Notes: generated by a model from the sequence alone, not told the origin. Shown: positions 1 through 8,482, counted from the stretch's first letter. The stretch: DNA of 64,000 bases from CAWIJK01 sp963836375 (GCA_963836375.1 CAWIJK010000004.1:372001-436000), one strand, 5' to 3'. Numbers and translations: made by a program.

Positions 1-195
1 CTCCAAGAGGTCCGAGAGCACGGCCCGCCGGGCCGCCGCGTCCACCGCGGTGTCGGTCAACGCCGAGCGCAGGACCACGTTGGTCCCGATCAGGTGGTCG
101 ACCGCGGCCAGCTCGGAGGCCAGGCGCCCCAGGTCGCCCTGGGCCGCCGCGTCCTCGAGCACCGCCGCCGCGTACCCCTGCAGGGCCGGGTTCAT
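1..195 (-). CDS. atpH: ATP synthase F1 delta subunit, N-terminal part
   Basis: This is the first 65 residues of the delta subunit (OSCP homologue), which joins the F1 head to the peripheral stalk of ATP synthase. The rest lies beyond the left edge. The visible protein starts MNPALQGYAAAVLEDAAAQG and carries the family's helical pattern, with a conserved-looking DTAVDAAARRAVLSDLLE stretch at about residues 47-64. Its ATG shares one base with the atpF stop (TGATG), so the two are translationally coupled. Position directly after atpB-atpE-atpF is the standard bacterial atp order and supports the call. Confidence 0.9.
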   Translation of the reverse strand, partial: MNPALQGYAAAVLEDAAAQGDLGRLASELAAVDHLIGTNVVLRSALTDTAVDAAARRAVLSDLLE

Positions 196-749
196 CAGCG
201 GGGGCCGGCCTCGCCGGGCCGTCCGGCGGTGGCCCCGGCCGAGTCGGTCGACGTGGCCAGGGCGCTGATGGCCTCTTGGATCAGGTCGCGGTGGGCCTCG
301 GCGTTGACCTCTCGTCCGATGATCCGTTCGACCACGTCGACGACCAGCTCGCCCAGCTGGGCCGAGGCCTCCTCGAGGGCCCGCTGGCGGGCCAGGTTCA
401 CCTCGGACTCGGCGCTCGTGAGCAGCCGCTCGTACTCGGACTGGCCGCGGCCGTGGGCCTCGGCCACCAGCTGTTCGGCGGTGCGGTTGGCGGTCGCCAC
501 GATCTCCCGGGCCTGCTGGCGGGCGTGTTCGAGGGCCTGACGGCGCTCCTCGTCGGCCGCCGCGGCGTCGGTCTTGGCGGCGTCGGCCGCCTCCAGCTCC
601 CCTTGGATCTTGTCGGCCCGCGCCTTGAGGGCGACGTTCAGCGGCGGGAGCACGTAGCGGCCCACCACGCCGAGGACGATGATGAAGGCGGCGAGCTCGA
701 CGAAGAACGTCGCGTTCGGGATGAGGAAGTTGCTGGTTGCTAGGGGCAT
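195..749 (-). CDS. atpF: ATP synthase F0 subunit b
   Basis: Subunit b (184 residues) forms the peripheral stalk that holds F1 against rotor torque at the plasma membrane. One membrane helix is visible at about residues 14-32, followed by a long charged, alanine-rich helix typical of the dimeric stalk. I chose the ATG at 749 because the protein then starts MPLATSNFLIPN just before the membrane helix, as in the family, and an AGGAC sequence precedes it. It follows atpE after a 91-base gap and overlaps atpH by one base. Confidence 0.95.
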   Translation of the reverse strand: MPLATSNFLIPNATFFVELAAFIIVLGVVGRYVLPPLNVALKARADKIQGELEAADAAKTDAAAADEERRQALEHARQQAREIVATANRTAEQLVAEAHGRGQSEYERLLTSAESEVNLARQRALEEASAQLGELVVDVVERIIGREVNAEAHRDLIQEAISALATSTDSAGATAGRPGEAGPR

Positions 750-840
750 GTCCTGTCGGCCTCGTTCGATCGTTCGGCCGGGTCCTGGCACCGCAGCCCG
801 CTCGTGCGGGGCGCGGGGGCTCCGGCCTGCCGGTGGCGTC

Positions 841-1101
841 CTACTTCTTGTAGAGCGAGAAGACGAAGAGCGCGGTGAAGGCCAGGTTGATGAAGTACAT
901 GGCCTCCACCAGGCCCACCGTGAGGAACATGATCGTGAACAGGCGGCCCTGTGCCTCGGGCTGCCGAGCCACGCCGGCGATCGTCTGGCTGCCGGCCAGG
1001 CCGTCGCCGATGGCCGCCCCGACGGCACCGCCGCCGAGCGCCAGTCCACCGCCGACCATCGCGCCGGCCAGCTGGATCGCTTGTGCCGTCGTGTCTGCCA
1101 T
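841..1101 (-). CDS. atpE: ATP synthase F0 subunit c
   Basis: The 86-residue c subunit forms the proton-driven rotor ring. Two membrane helices flank the polar loop R46-Q47-P48-E49, and the ion-binding carboxylate is Glu66 in the second helix (TVGLVEAMYF). The glycine-rich first helix (GGGLALGGGAVGAAIGDG) is typical for packing of the ring. The residues around Glu66 contain no obvious sodium-binding set, so protons are the likely ion. A clear AAGGAG ribosome binding site precedes the ATG, fitting the high expression needed for a multi-copy subunit. Confidence 0.97.
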   Translation of the reverse strand: MADTTAQAIQLAGAMVGGGLALGGGAVGAAIGDGLAGSQTIAGVARQPEAQGRLFTIMFLTVGLVEAMYFINLAFTALFVFSLYKK

Positions 1102-1176
1102 TGTCGTGATTCTCCTTTTGTGTCGGTGTCGCTGAAGATCTTGTCGCTGCTGGTGGTGCCCGGTGACCGGACGTCC

Positions 1177-2028
1177 TCAGGCCGCCCGGGCCAGGTCGGC
1201 CTCGACCTGCTCGTCGGTGGGCTCGACCCGCACCAGGTGGTCCACGTCCTCGCCGTGGTCGTTGCTCATGGCCACGTCGAAGTACAGGATCGTGAGCAGG
1301 GCGAAGATGAAGGCCTGGATGCCCCCGATGGCCAGGGAGAACAGCTTCCAGACCGTCTCGAGCAAGATGACCAGGATGTTGCCCAGGGGGATGGCGCTCA
1401 GCTTCCACGCGCCGAGGGCGGCGATCAGCGAGAGCATCAGGGCGCCCGACAGCAGGTTGCCGAAGAGCCGCAGGGCCAGGGTGACCGGCTTGGCGATCTC
1501 CTCGACCAGGTTGATGAACAGGTTCACCAAGAACAGGTACACCGGGAAGGGCTGCATCAGGTAGTGCCTGAAGTAGCCGCCGACGCCCCGGGCCTTGACC
1601 GAGGCGGCGTGCACCCGGACGATCACGTAGAGGGCCATGGCCAGGGGGAGGTTGATGTCGCCGGTGGGGGCGATCAGCCACTCGTACTTGGCCCCGATGC
1701 CCAGCACCTCGAAGAGGTTGCAGATGAAGATGAAGACGAACAGGGTGACCGCCAGGGGGATCACCTTCATGCCGGCGGGGCCGATCGAACCCTCGACCTG
1801 CTTGGTGACCGCCTCGACCCCCATCTCCCAGGCCGCCTGCAGGCGACCGGGCGGGCCGCTGGTCATCTGGCGGCGCAGCAGCATGCCGATCAGACACGTG
1901 ATCAGGACGGCCACGATGGTCGACCAGATGACGTCGATGTTGAACGTCAGCCCGAAGGCGGTCTTCTCGACGTGCTCGCCGACCGAGATGTCCCCGAGGA
2001 GGGGCACCAGCGGGAGGGACAGGCCCAC
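1177..2028 (-). CDS. atpB: ATP synthase F0 subunit a
   Basis: Subunit a (283 residues, normal length) is the membrane stator that provides the proton half-channels. The essential arginine is visible as Arg187 in the motif TLALRLFGNLLSG, equivalent to Arg210 of the E. coli protein, and several hydrophobic helices span the protein. It begins 3 bases after the end of the atpI-like gene and is followed by atpE after a 75-base gap, the usual order. The start fits the family length. Confidence 0.96.
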   Translation of the reverse strand: MGLSLPLVPLLGDISVGEHVEKTAFGLTFNIDVIWSTIVAVLITCLIGMLLRRQMTSGPPGRLQAAWEMGVEAVTKQVEGSIGPAGMKVIPLAVTLFVFIFICNLFEVLGIGAKYEWLIAPTGDINLPLAMALYVIVRVHAASVKARGVGGYFRHYLMQPFPVYLFLVNLFINLVEEIAKPVTLALRLFGNLLSGALMLSLIAALGAWKLSAIPLGNILVILLETVWKLFSLAIGGIQAFIFALLTILYFDVAMSNDHGEDVDHLVRVEPTDEQVEADLARAA

Positions 2029-2031
2029 CGC

Positions 2032-2538
2032 CTAGGCCCCTTCCCGGTCGTCGGGCACCTCGACGGGGCGCCGGGCGGGGCCGGGGCCGCCGGGCCCGTC
2101 GTCGAGCGGGTCGACGCCCAGCAGGCCGCCGGCGCCGCCGCTCCCGAGGGGGCCGGCCTTGAGCATCGAGCGGCCGACGTTCAAGAGCAGGAGCCCCTGG
2201 AAGATGGCCAGGCCGGCCATCACCCCGAGGCCGAGGTCGAAGCTCACGAACAGGAGGCCCAGGGCGATCACGGTGATGACGGCCAGCCGGCCGACGGTGT
2301 TGAGGGCGAGCGGGCGGCGCTTGTTCTCCTCCTCGCGCTCGCCCACCTTGGCCACCGACGTCTGGATCATCCGGAAGTTGACGATGCCGAGCGCCAGGCC
2401 GATGCACAGGCCGAGACCGACCAGCGCCGCGCTCAGCAGCAGGCAGGCCAGGAGGCCGACGATGCCGACGACCAGGGCGGCGATGACGGTGCGGCGCGAG
2501 ACGGCGGCCACGTCGGGGAGCGAGAACTTGTCGAACAC
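2032..2538 (-). CDS. atpI: AtpI-like membrane protein of the ATP synthase operon
   Basis: This 168-residue protein has about four hydrophobic helices, two near residues 18-55 and two near residues 85-125, with a charged loop between them (EREEENKRRP) and a flexible Gly/Pro/Asp tail. Proteins of this layout directly upstream of atpB belong to the ATP synthase subunit I group, thought to help c-ring assembly or magnesium supply. Similarity is structural and positional: there is no catalytic motif to confirm it. It lies 33 bases after an AtpZ-like gene and 3 bases before atpB, so it is surely in the atp operon. Confidence 0.7.
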   Translation of the reverse strand: MFDKFSLPDVAAVSRRTVIAALVVGIVGLLACLLLSAALVGLGLCIGLALGIVNFRMIQTSVAKVGEREEENKRRPLALNTVGRLAVITVIALGLLFVSFDLGLGVMAGLAIFQGLLLLNVGRSMLKAGPLGSGGAGGLLGVDPLDDGPGGPGPARRPVEVPDDREGA

Positions 2539-2571
2539 GGTCTTTGCCTCAGGCCCGATGCCGGCCGGCGG

Positions 2572-2814
2572 TCACAGGAACTTTCGGAGCTCGACGACCG
2601 TCAGGAGCACGGCGCACAGGATCCCGAAAGCCAGCCCGGCGAAGGTCAGCCAGGGGGTGAGCCCCAGCCAGGTGTCCAGGGCGTACCCGATGGCCCCGGC
2701 ACCGACCACGCTCACGGCGCAGGCCGTGCCCAGCCAGAACAGGTCCCCGAGTCTCGGGGCCCGCTTGCCCGGGCCCTTCGCATCGGGGGGCGGCGTCGTC
2801 GGGTCGTCCGCCAT
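2572..2814 (-). CDS. AtpZ/AtpI-family small membrane protein
   Basis: An 80-residue protein with a proline-rich cytoplasmic start (about 25 residues) and two membrane helices at about residues 26-48 and 53-75. The pattern GAGAIGYALDTWLG followed by a hydrophobic second helix and a basic end (ELRKFL) matches the short AtpZ/AtpI family, reported to work with AtpI at the F0 sector, possibly as a magnesium transporter. It is the first gene of the atp cluster; the 219 bases upstream, to wecA, should hold the operon promoter, although I could not place one. Confidence 0.65.
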   Translation of the reverse strand: MADDPTTPPPDAKGPGKRAPRLGDLFWLGTACAVSVVGAGAIGYALDTWLGLTPWLTFAGLAFGILCAVLLTVVELRKFL

Positions 2815-3033
2815 GCCGGGCCCGTGCCGCGTCAGTCGAGGTGGGAGAGAGCTGCTTCAACCCGGGTTCCCAGACTCACGCGGTGAGCGTCGTGCCAACG
2901 CCCTGGGCGCCGGGCACACGGACCCGACGCGAGGCGAGGAGAGGAGTTAACACGTGGTTCATCATCGCATCTGGCCCTCCGACACGGCAAAACCGGCCCC
3001 GGGGCCCCCCGGCGCCGTCCGCCGGGCCGCTGA

Positions 3034-4311
3034 TCAGGGGTTCGGTCCGCCCGGGCCGGTCCCCGACAGGGCCTCGCCGGGGTGGGGCGGCGCCGTGCCG
3101 ACCGCCCCGTTGCCGACCGGGGCCAGCGGGCCCGGGGCCGGCGGTTGTGGGCCGGTCGCCGCCTCACCGGGGGTGGGGCCCCCGGGCCCGGGTGCGGGGT
3201 CGAGGTCCTGTTCGCCCGCCTGGCGGAGCCCGGGGTGGAAGAACGTGTAGAGCCCGATGGCCAGGGCGGCCACGCCGAAGGGGATGACGGCGTTGACCTG
3301 GTGCACGAAGAGCGGGAACAGGATGAAGCCGGACAACAGCGCCGTCCAGGCCCACAAGATGACCACGCTGCGGCGGTGCCCGTGGCCGAGCCGGAGCAGG
3401 CGGTGGTGGATGTGGTTCCGGTCCGGCGTGTGGAAGGTCGTGCCGTGGGCGGTCCGGCGGATGAAGGCGAAGGCCATGTCGATCAGGGGGACGCCCAGGA
3501 TGAAGATGGGGATCAGGAGGGGGGCGTAGAAGAAGTAGGTGGTGCCGCTGGTGCGCGGGGGCAGCCGTCCCCCGATGACCATGGTGGACGCCGACATCAA
3601 CAGCCCCAGGAACAAGGAGCCGGCGTCACCCATGAAGATCTTGGCCGGGTGGAAGTTGAACGGCAGGAAGCCCAGGCAGATCCCACAGGCGATGACGGCC
3701 ACCAGCGGGCCGATGTTGTCGGCCGGCAGGATGTTGAGGTCCATCAGGCGCAGCCCGTAGACGGCGAGCGCCCCCGAGCCGATGGCCACGATGCCCGCGG
3801 CCAGACCGTCCAGGCCGTCGATCACGTTCACCGCGTTGGTGAGGGCGATCACCCACAGGGCGGTGATCAGGGGCACCACGCTCGGGCCGAGCACGATGAA
3901 GCCGGCCAGCGGGATCTTGAACTGGTACATGGTGACGCCCATGAAGTACAAGATGCTGGCGGCCAGGACCTCGCCGGCCACCTTGGCCGGCGCCGACATG
4001 TCGCGGATGTCGTCGATCAGTCCCACGGCGAAGATGGCCGCGGCGGCCAGGACCACCCCGAGCGGTTCGGAGGACCCGGCGAACACCGGATGGAGGGCGG
4101 GCACGGCGGCGGCCACGATCATGGCCACCAAGAAGCCGAGGAACATGGCCGACCCGCCCCCCGACGGGGTGGGGCGGTCGTGGACCATGCGGGGGTCGGG
4201 CAGCGAGACGTAGCCCGTCTTCACCGAGAACCACCGGGCCAGCGGGGTCAGGGCGGCGGTGACGGCGGCCGCCACCACCAGCACCACTGCGTACCAGCCC
4301 ACCGGGGGCAT
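3034..4311 (-). CDS. wecA: Polyprenyl-phosphate GlcNAc-1-phosphate transferase (WecA/MraY family)
   Basis: This membrane enzyme (425 residues, many helices) moves a sugar-1-phosphate, most likely GlcNAc-1-phosphate, from UDP to polyprenyl phosphate and so starts cell-wall glycan synthesis. The family's catalytic signs are present: the DDxxD of LIDDIRDMSAP (Asp100, Asp101, Asp104), NAVNVIDGLDGL at 159-170, the FMGDAGS loop at 226-232, and the histidine-rich DRNHIHHRLL at 297-306, which is typical of WecA rather than MraY. The Pro/Gly-rich tail after about residue 375 is probably unstructured. It sits between glyA and the atp genes, as the equivalent gene (rfe, Rv1302) does before atp in mycobacteria. 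Confidence 0.88.
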   Translation of the reverse strand: MPPVGWYAVVLVVAAAVTAALTPLARWFSVKTGYVSLPDPRMVHDRPTPSGGGSAMFLGFLVAMIVAAAVPALHPVFAGSSEPLGVVLAAAAIFAVGLIDDIRDMSAPAKVAGEVLAASILYFMGVTMYQFKIPLAGFIVLGPSVVPLITALWVIALTNAVNVIDGLDGLAAGIVAIGSGALAVYGLRLMDLNILPADNIGPLVAVIACGICLGFLPFNFHPAKIFMGDAGSLFLGLLMSASTMVIGGRLPPRTSGTTYFFYAPLLIPIFILGVPLIDMAFAFIRRTAHGTTFHTPDRNHIHHRLLRLGHGHRRSVVILWAWTALLSGFILFPLFVHQVNAVIPFGVAALAIGLYTFFHPGLRQAGEQDLDPAPGPGGPTPGEAATGPQPPAPGPLAPVGNGAVGTAPPHPGEALSGTGPGGPNP

Positions 4312-4341
4312 GGCGGAGCCCGGCTCCCGTCCGCCGTGCGC

Positions 4342-5679
4342 TCAGCTCGTCCCGGCGCGCGCCGGGAGCGGGCCGGCGGCCCCGGTGAGCGAGGGGTACG
4401 GCGAGAAGGCGCCGCACAGCTCGGCCACCTCGGCCCGGACGCCGGCCAGCACGTCCTGGTCACCGCGGTGGCGCAGGGTCCGGCCGATGAGCTCGGCCAC
4501 CCGGGCCATCTCGGCCGTCCCCATCCCCGCCGTGGTCTCCGCCGCGGTCCCGAGGCGCAGCCCCGAGGTCACGAAGGCCGAGCGCGGGTCGTCGGGGATG
4601 GTGTTGCGGTTGCAGGTGATGCCCGAGCGGTCGAGCACCTCCTGGGCCTCCTTGCCGGTCAGCTCGGCGTCGAAGGGCCGCAGGTCGACCAGCAGCAGGT
4701 GGTTGTCGGTCCCCCCCGAGACCAACCGGAACCCCTCGGCCGCCAGGGCGTCGGCCAGGGCCCGGGCGTTGGCCACCACGGCGTGGGCGTAGGCGGAGAA
4801 CTCGGGCCGGGCGGCCTCGGCGAAGGCGACCGCCTTGGCCGCCACCACGTGTTCGAGCGGGCCCCCCTGGAGGCCCGGGAAGACCGCGCTGTCGACCTTC
4901 TTGGCCAGCTCGGCGCCACACAGGATGGCGCCGCCACGCGGGCCGCGCAGGGTCTTGTGGGTGGTGAAGGTCACCACGTCGGCGATCCCGACCGGGCTGG
5001 GGTGGGCCCCGCCGGCGATCAGGCCGGCCGGGTGGGCCGCGTCGAACATGAACCGCGCTCCCACCGAGTCGGCGATCTCTTTGAACGGGACCGGGTCGAT
5101 GACCCGGGAGTACGCGGTCGAGCCGGCCACGATCAGCTTGGGGCGCTCGGCCCGGGCCAGGTCGGCCACCTGGTCGAAGTCGATCACCTCGCCGGGGTGC
5201 GCCGGGTCCCCGGTCGCCGGGGTGACCCCGTAGGCCACGAAGCGCCAGATCTTCGAGGTGATCGAGGCCGGGGAGCCGTGGGTGAGGTGGCCGCCGTGGT
5301 CGAGCCGCATGGCCAGCACGGTGTCGCCGCGGTCGAGCAGGGCCATGTAGGCGGCCAGGTTGGCGTTGGCCCCGGCGTGGGGTTGGACGTTGGCGTGCTC
5401 GGCCCCGAACAGGGCCGTGGCCCGGGCGCGGGCCAGCTCCTCCACCTCGTCGATGACCCGGTTCCCCCCGTAGTAGCGGCGCCCCGGGTAGCCCTCGGCG
5501 TACTTGTTGGTCAGCACCGACCCCGAGGCGGCCAGGACGGCGGGCGAGGTGAAGTTCTCCGAGGCGATCAGCTGGAGGGTGGACGACTGGCGGTCGGTCT
5601 CGGCACCGATCAGCGAGGCGACCTCGGGGTCGGCCGCCAGCCAGCCGTCGAAGGGGGTGGGCTCGTCGAACGCGGTCAT
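4342..5679 (-). CDS. glyA: Serine hydroxymethyltransferase
   Basis: GlyA (445 residues) is the PLP enzyme that converts serine and tetrahydrofolate to glycine and 5,10-methylene-tetrahydrofolate in the cytoplasm. The PLP-binding lysine is Lys242 in TFTTHKTLRGPRGG; Asp213 and His216 (FDAAHPAGL) are the usual cofactor contacts. The start at 5679 has a strong GGAGG site and its ATG overlaps the rpiB stop (ATGA). An upstream in-frame extension would run through rpiB and is rejected. Beyond rpiB-glyA coupling, no riboswitch was seen. Confidence 0.96.
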   Translation of the reverse strand: MTAFDEPTPFDGWLAADPEVASLIGAETDRQSSTLQLIASENFTSPAVLAASGSVLTNKYAEGYPGRRYYGGNRVIDEVEELARARATALFGAEHANVQPHAGANANLAAYMALLDRGDTVLAMRLDHGGHLTHGSPASITSKIWRFVAYGVTPATGDPAHPGEVIDFDQVADLARAERPKLIVAGSTAYSRVIDPVPFKEIADSVGARFMFDAAHPAGLIAGGAHPSPVGIADVVTFTTHKTLRGPRGGAILCGAELAKKVDSAVFPGLQGGPLEHVVAAKAVAFAEAARPEFSAYAHAVVANARALADALAAEGFRLVSGGTDNHLLLVDLRPFDAELTGKEAQEVLDRSGITCNRNTIPDDPRSAFVTSGLRLGTAAETTAGMGTAEMARVAELIGRTLRHRGDQDVLAGVRAEVAELCGAFSPYPSLTGAAGPLPARAGTS

Positions 5680-6167
5680 GGGTTTCCTCCGTTGCTGGCG
5701 GGCCGGGCGGCGGCTCCCACCCCGTCGGCCCGCTCGAGGGCGGCGATCTCGGCCACCCGACGGTCGTGGCGGCCCGGTTGGGGGGAGGCGGCGAGGAAGG
5801 CCTCCAGCGAGTCGAGGGCGGTGGAGGCTCCGACGGTGCGGCCGCCGAAGCAGATGACGTTGGCGTGGTTGTGCTGGCGGGCCAGCCGGGCCGTGGTGAC
5901 GTCGTGGACGACGGCGGCCCGGACCCCGGGGACCTTGTTGGCGGCGATCGAGATGCCGATGCCGGTCCCGCACGCGCAGACCCCGAGGTCGACCTCGCCG
6001 GCGGCGACCGCCCGGCCGACCGCCGCCCCGTAGTCGGGGTAGTCGACCGCCACCTCGCCGTTGTCGGTGCCCAGGTCCTCGACCTGGTGGCCGGCCGCCG
6101 CCAACGAAGCGGCCAGGACCACCTTGAGGTCGTACCCCCCGTGGTCCGAGCCGATGGCCACCCGCAT
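5676..6167 (-). CDS. rpiB: Ribose-5-phosphate isomerase B
   Basis: RpiB (163 residues) interconverts ribose 5-phosphate and ribulose 5-phosphate in the pentose phosphate pathway. The signature GSDHGGYDLK is at residues 6-15, the active-site cysteine is Cys66 in CACGTGIGIS, and His99/His101 lie in RQHNHANVIC. The start is an ATG with no ribosome binding site but with a TACCAT hexamer ending 6 bases before it (6179-6174), so the mRNA is probably leaderless. It is the first gene of the rpiB-glyA pair and is divergent from the thiolase-like gene. Confidence 0.93.
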   Translation of the reverse strand: MRVAIGSDHGGYDLKVVLAASLAAAGHQVEDLGTDNGEVAVDYPDYGAAVGRAVAAGEVDLGVCACGTGIGISIAANKVPGVRAAVVHDVTTARLARQHNHANVICFGGRTVGASTALDSLEAFLAASPQPGRHDRRVAEIAALERADGVGAAARPASNGGNP

Positions 6168-6224
6168 GGCGCCATGGTACCGAGCCTGGGTCGCACCCCC
6201 CGGACCGGTACGCTCAGCGCCGGC
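6168..6224. promoter_or_regulatory. Divergent promoter between rpiB and thiolase-like gene
   Basis: Only 57 bases separate the two start codons. Leftwards, TACCAT (6179-6174) lies 6 bases before the rpiB ATG. Rightwards, TACGCT (6209-6214) lies 10 bases before the ATG at 6225. Both match the TANNNT -10 pattern; no convincing -35 boxes or ribosome binding sites were seen. Confidence 0.5.
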
Positions 6225-7781
6225 ATGGCTCTGGACCCCCGAACGCCGGTGCTGGTCGGGTCGGGCCAGGTCACGAGCCGCCCGGACCCCCGCCTCGAGC
6301 TGGCCGACCGGCCCGAGCCGGTTGAGCTGATGGCCCGGGCCCTCCTCGGCGCGGCCGAGGACGCCGCCGGGGCCGCACCCGGGGCGGCGGCGCCGGCCGG
6401 CCGGGCCCTGCTCGAGCGGACCGACAGCCTGCGGGTGGTGGCCATGCTCGGGTCCCGGCTCGTCAACCCGGGACTGGCCGTGGCCGAACGCCTGGGCATC
6501 GGGCCGGCCGAGATCGGCCTGACCGGGATCGGGGGCAACATGCCCCAGACCCTGCTCAACCAGAGCGCCTCGGCCATCGCCCGGGGCGAGCTCGACGTGG
6601 TGGCCGTCTGCGGCGCCGAGGCGGTCTTCACCCGGGCGGCGGCCCGCAGGTCCCCCGGCGGCACCGCCTCCTTGCACTGGGTCACCCAGGACCCCGACAC
6701 CACGCCGCCTCCCGCCCCCTTCGGCGACGACCGCGACGGGGTCAGCGCCTTCGAGGCCGGCCGTGGGGTCGTCCTGCCGGTGACCGTCTACCCGCTCTTC
6801 GAGAACGCCCTGCGGGCGGCCCACGGGTGGGACCTGGCCGAGCACCGGGCCCGCATCGGGGCGCTGTGGTCCGGGTTCTCGGCCGTGGCGGCGGCCAACC
6901 CCCTGGCCTGGTTGGCCGAGGCGATGACGCCGGCGGAGATCACCGAGCCCACGGCAACCAACCGGATGATCAGCTTCCCCTACCCCAAGCTGTGCACGGC
7001 CAACATCCGGGTCGACCAGGGCGCGGCGTACCTGGTGTGCTCGGTGGAGGCGGCCCGGGCGGCCGGGGTCCCACAAGATCGCTGGGTGTTCCCGCTGTCG
7101 GGGGCCGACGCCCACGACCACTGGTTCGTCTCCGAACGGGCCGACCTGCACAGCTCGCCGGCGATCGCCGCCGCGGGGCGGGCCGCGCTGGAGGCGGCCG
7201 GGGTCGGCCTCGACGATCTCGGGCCGGTCGACCTCTACTCGTGCTTCCCGTGCGCGGTCCGCATGGGGGCGGCCGCCCTCGGCCTGCCCGCCGACAACCC
7301 CGACCGGCCCCTCACCGTCACCGGCGGGCTGACCTTCGCCGGCGGGCCCGGGAACAACTACGTGTCGCACGCCATCGGCGCGGTGGCTCGGCGCCTGCGG
7401 GCCGAGCCGGGCGCCGTCGGGCTGGTCACCGGGCTCGGGTGGTACGCCACCAAGCACACGGTGGGGGTCTACGGGTCCCGGCCCCCGGCCGACGAGGGTC
7501 GGGGCGGCTTCGCCTGGCGCGACGTGCAGGCCGAGGTCGACGCCGGGCCCACGGTGGCGGTCGAAGAGGGGGCGACCGGGGCGGTGACCGTCGAGACCTA
7601 CACGGTCGGCTACGACCGCGACGGCGGCCTCGAACGCGGGGTCGTGGCCTGCCGGACGCCGTCGGGGGGGCGCAGCTGGGGCCGGGTGGACGACCCCGAC
7701 GAGCTGGCGGCCCTGGTCAGCGCCGAGGGGATCGGCCGCACCGGCACCCTCCGGGCCGACGGGCTGGTGGCCCTCGACTGA
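6225..7781 (+). CDS. Thiolase-like protein 1 (TLP1-type, non-classical thiolase)
   Basis: This 518-residue protein has the thiolase fold followed by an extra C-terminal domain of about 100 residues (from about residue 418), the architecture of SCP2-thiolase-like protein 1 in mycobacteria and relatives. Expected features include the opening TPVLVGSGQV, a central DLYSCFPCAVRMG and a glycine-rich GGLTFAGGPGNNYVSHA. The classical catalytic groups look altered: I see no thiolase cysteine in the GELDVVAVCGAEA region, the NEAF-type motif reads YSCFP, and the final CxG is replaced (VTGLGWYATKH). It probably binds acyl-CoA, but thiolysis is uncertain. It stands alone, divergent from rpiB and convergent with tsaC. 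Confidence 0.8.
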   Translation: MALDPRTPVLVGSGQVTSRPDPRLELADRPEPVELMARALLGAAEDAAGAAPGAAAPAGRALLERTDSLRVVAMLGSRLVNPGLAVAERLGIGPAEIGLTGIGGNMPQTLLNQSASAIARGELDVVAVCGAEAVFTRAAARRSPGGTASLHWVTQDPDTTPPPAPFGDDRDGVSAFEAGRGVVLPVTVYPLFENALRAAHGWDLAEHRARIGALWSGFSAVAAANPLAWLAEAMTPAEITEPTATNRMISFPYPKLCTANIRVDQGAAYLVCSVEAARAAGVPQDRWVFPLSGADAHDHWFVSERADLHSSPAIAAAGRAALEAAGVGLDDLGPVDLYSCFPCAVRMGAAALGLPADNPDRPLTVTGGLTFAGGPGNNYVSHAIGAVARRLRAEPGAVGLVTGLGWYATKHTVGVYGSRPPADEGRGGFAWRDVQAEVDAGPTVAVEEGATGAVTVETYTVGYDRDGGLERGVVACRTPSGGRSWGRVDDPDELAALVSAEGIGRTGTLRADGLVALD

Positions 7782-7804
7782 ACCCGGGCCGCCCGCACGC
7801 CCGC

Positions 7805-8482
7805 TCAGCGCAGGGCCGCCTCCACCCACTCCCAGGGCACCGCCCCCTCGCGCAGGCAGACCGGGGGCGACACGGTGCAGTCGGCCACCGTCGAGGGCGC
7901 ACCGTCGCAGCGCCCCCCGTCGACCACCAGGGCCAGGGCCGGGACGGCGACGGGGCCCGCCGCCTGGTCGCCCGCCGCCTGGTCTGCCGCCGCCGGGTCT
8001 GCCGCCGCCGGGTCGAAGGCGCGCACCACCTCGTCGGCCAACCGGCACGGCGGCTCGCCGTGCCGGTTGGCGCTGGTCACGGCGAGCGGACCGGCCCGCC
8101 GGCACAGGGACCGGACCAGGCGGTGCTTGGGGCGGCGGATCCCCACCGTGGCCCGACTTGAGCCCACCAGCGGGCCGACCGCCGGGCGGGCCGGCACCAC
8201 CACGGTGAGCGGGCCGGGCCAAAAGCGCGCCGCCAGCATCGAGGCGTCCCGGGGCCAGGTCTCGGCCACCTCGTCGAGCTGGCCCCAGCGGCCGATCAGG
8301 ACCGGCAGGGCCAGGTCGGCCGGTCGGCCCTTCAGCTCGAAGATGGCGGCCAGGGCGTCGGGACGGTCGAGACGGGCGGCCAGGCCGTAGACGGTGTCGG
8401 TCGGGATGGCCACCACCGAGCCGGCGGCCAGCGCCTCGAGCACCTCGGCCGTCGCCGCCTCGCCCAGGACCGGGACGGCCAC
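7805..8482 (-). CDS. tsaC: Threonylcarbamoyl-AMP synthase (YrdC/Sua5 family)
   Basis: TsaC (225 residues) makes threonylcarbamoyl-AMP from threonine, bicarbonate and ATP, the first step of the universal t6A37 modification of tRNAs that read ANN codons. The YrdC core is clear: IPTDTVYGLA at 26-35, the KGRP loop at 51-54, SANRHGEP at 137-144 and PSTVADCT near the end. I chose the GTG at 8482, one base after the prmC stop, because the protein then begins shortly before the core. Unusually, residues 157-176 are a fourfold pentapeptide repeat (D[PQ]AA[AG]) encoded by a 15-base tandem repeat. Confidence 0.9.
   Translation of the reverse strand: MAVPVLGEAATAEVLEALAAGSVVAIPTDTVYGLAARLDRPDALAAIFELKGRPADLALPVLIGRWGQLDEVAETWPRDASMLAARFWPGPLTVVVPARPAVGPLVGSSRATVGIRRPKHRLVRSLCRRAGPLAVTSANRHGEPPCRLADEVVRAFDPAAADPAAADQAAGDQAAGPVAVPALALVVDGGRCDGAPSTVADCTVSPPVCLREGAVPWEWVEAALR
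7955..8014 (-). repeat. 15-base tandem repeat, four copies, inside tsaC
   Basis: Four in-frame 15-base units encode DPAAA, DPAAA, DQAAG and DQAAG. The unit length is a multiple of three, so gain or loss of copies would keep the frame. It sits in a surface segment between conserved YrdC motifs. Confidence 0.85.

Noticed and set aside
679..2886. A 735-codon open frame on the plus strand across the atp genes
   Set aside because: It is antisense to atpE, atpB and atpI, whose protein sequences are clearly conserved. Its product is Asp/Gln/Gly/His-rich low-complexity sequence, typical of mirror frames in GC-rich DNA.
4342..5973. glyA with a long N-terminal extension
   Set aside because: The extra residues come from an alternative frame of rpiB; the GGAGG site and overlap at 5679 fix the true start.
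3082..6033. A 983-codon open frame on the plus strand opposite wecA, glyA and rpiB
   Set aside because: Same mirror-frame effect: no domain, no start signal, and the opposite strand has catalytic motifs of three known enzymes.
7955..8014. CRISPR-like array
   Set aside because: Units of 15 bases without spacers are tandem repeats within a coding sequence. No repeat-spacer pattern or cas gene was found in the window.
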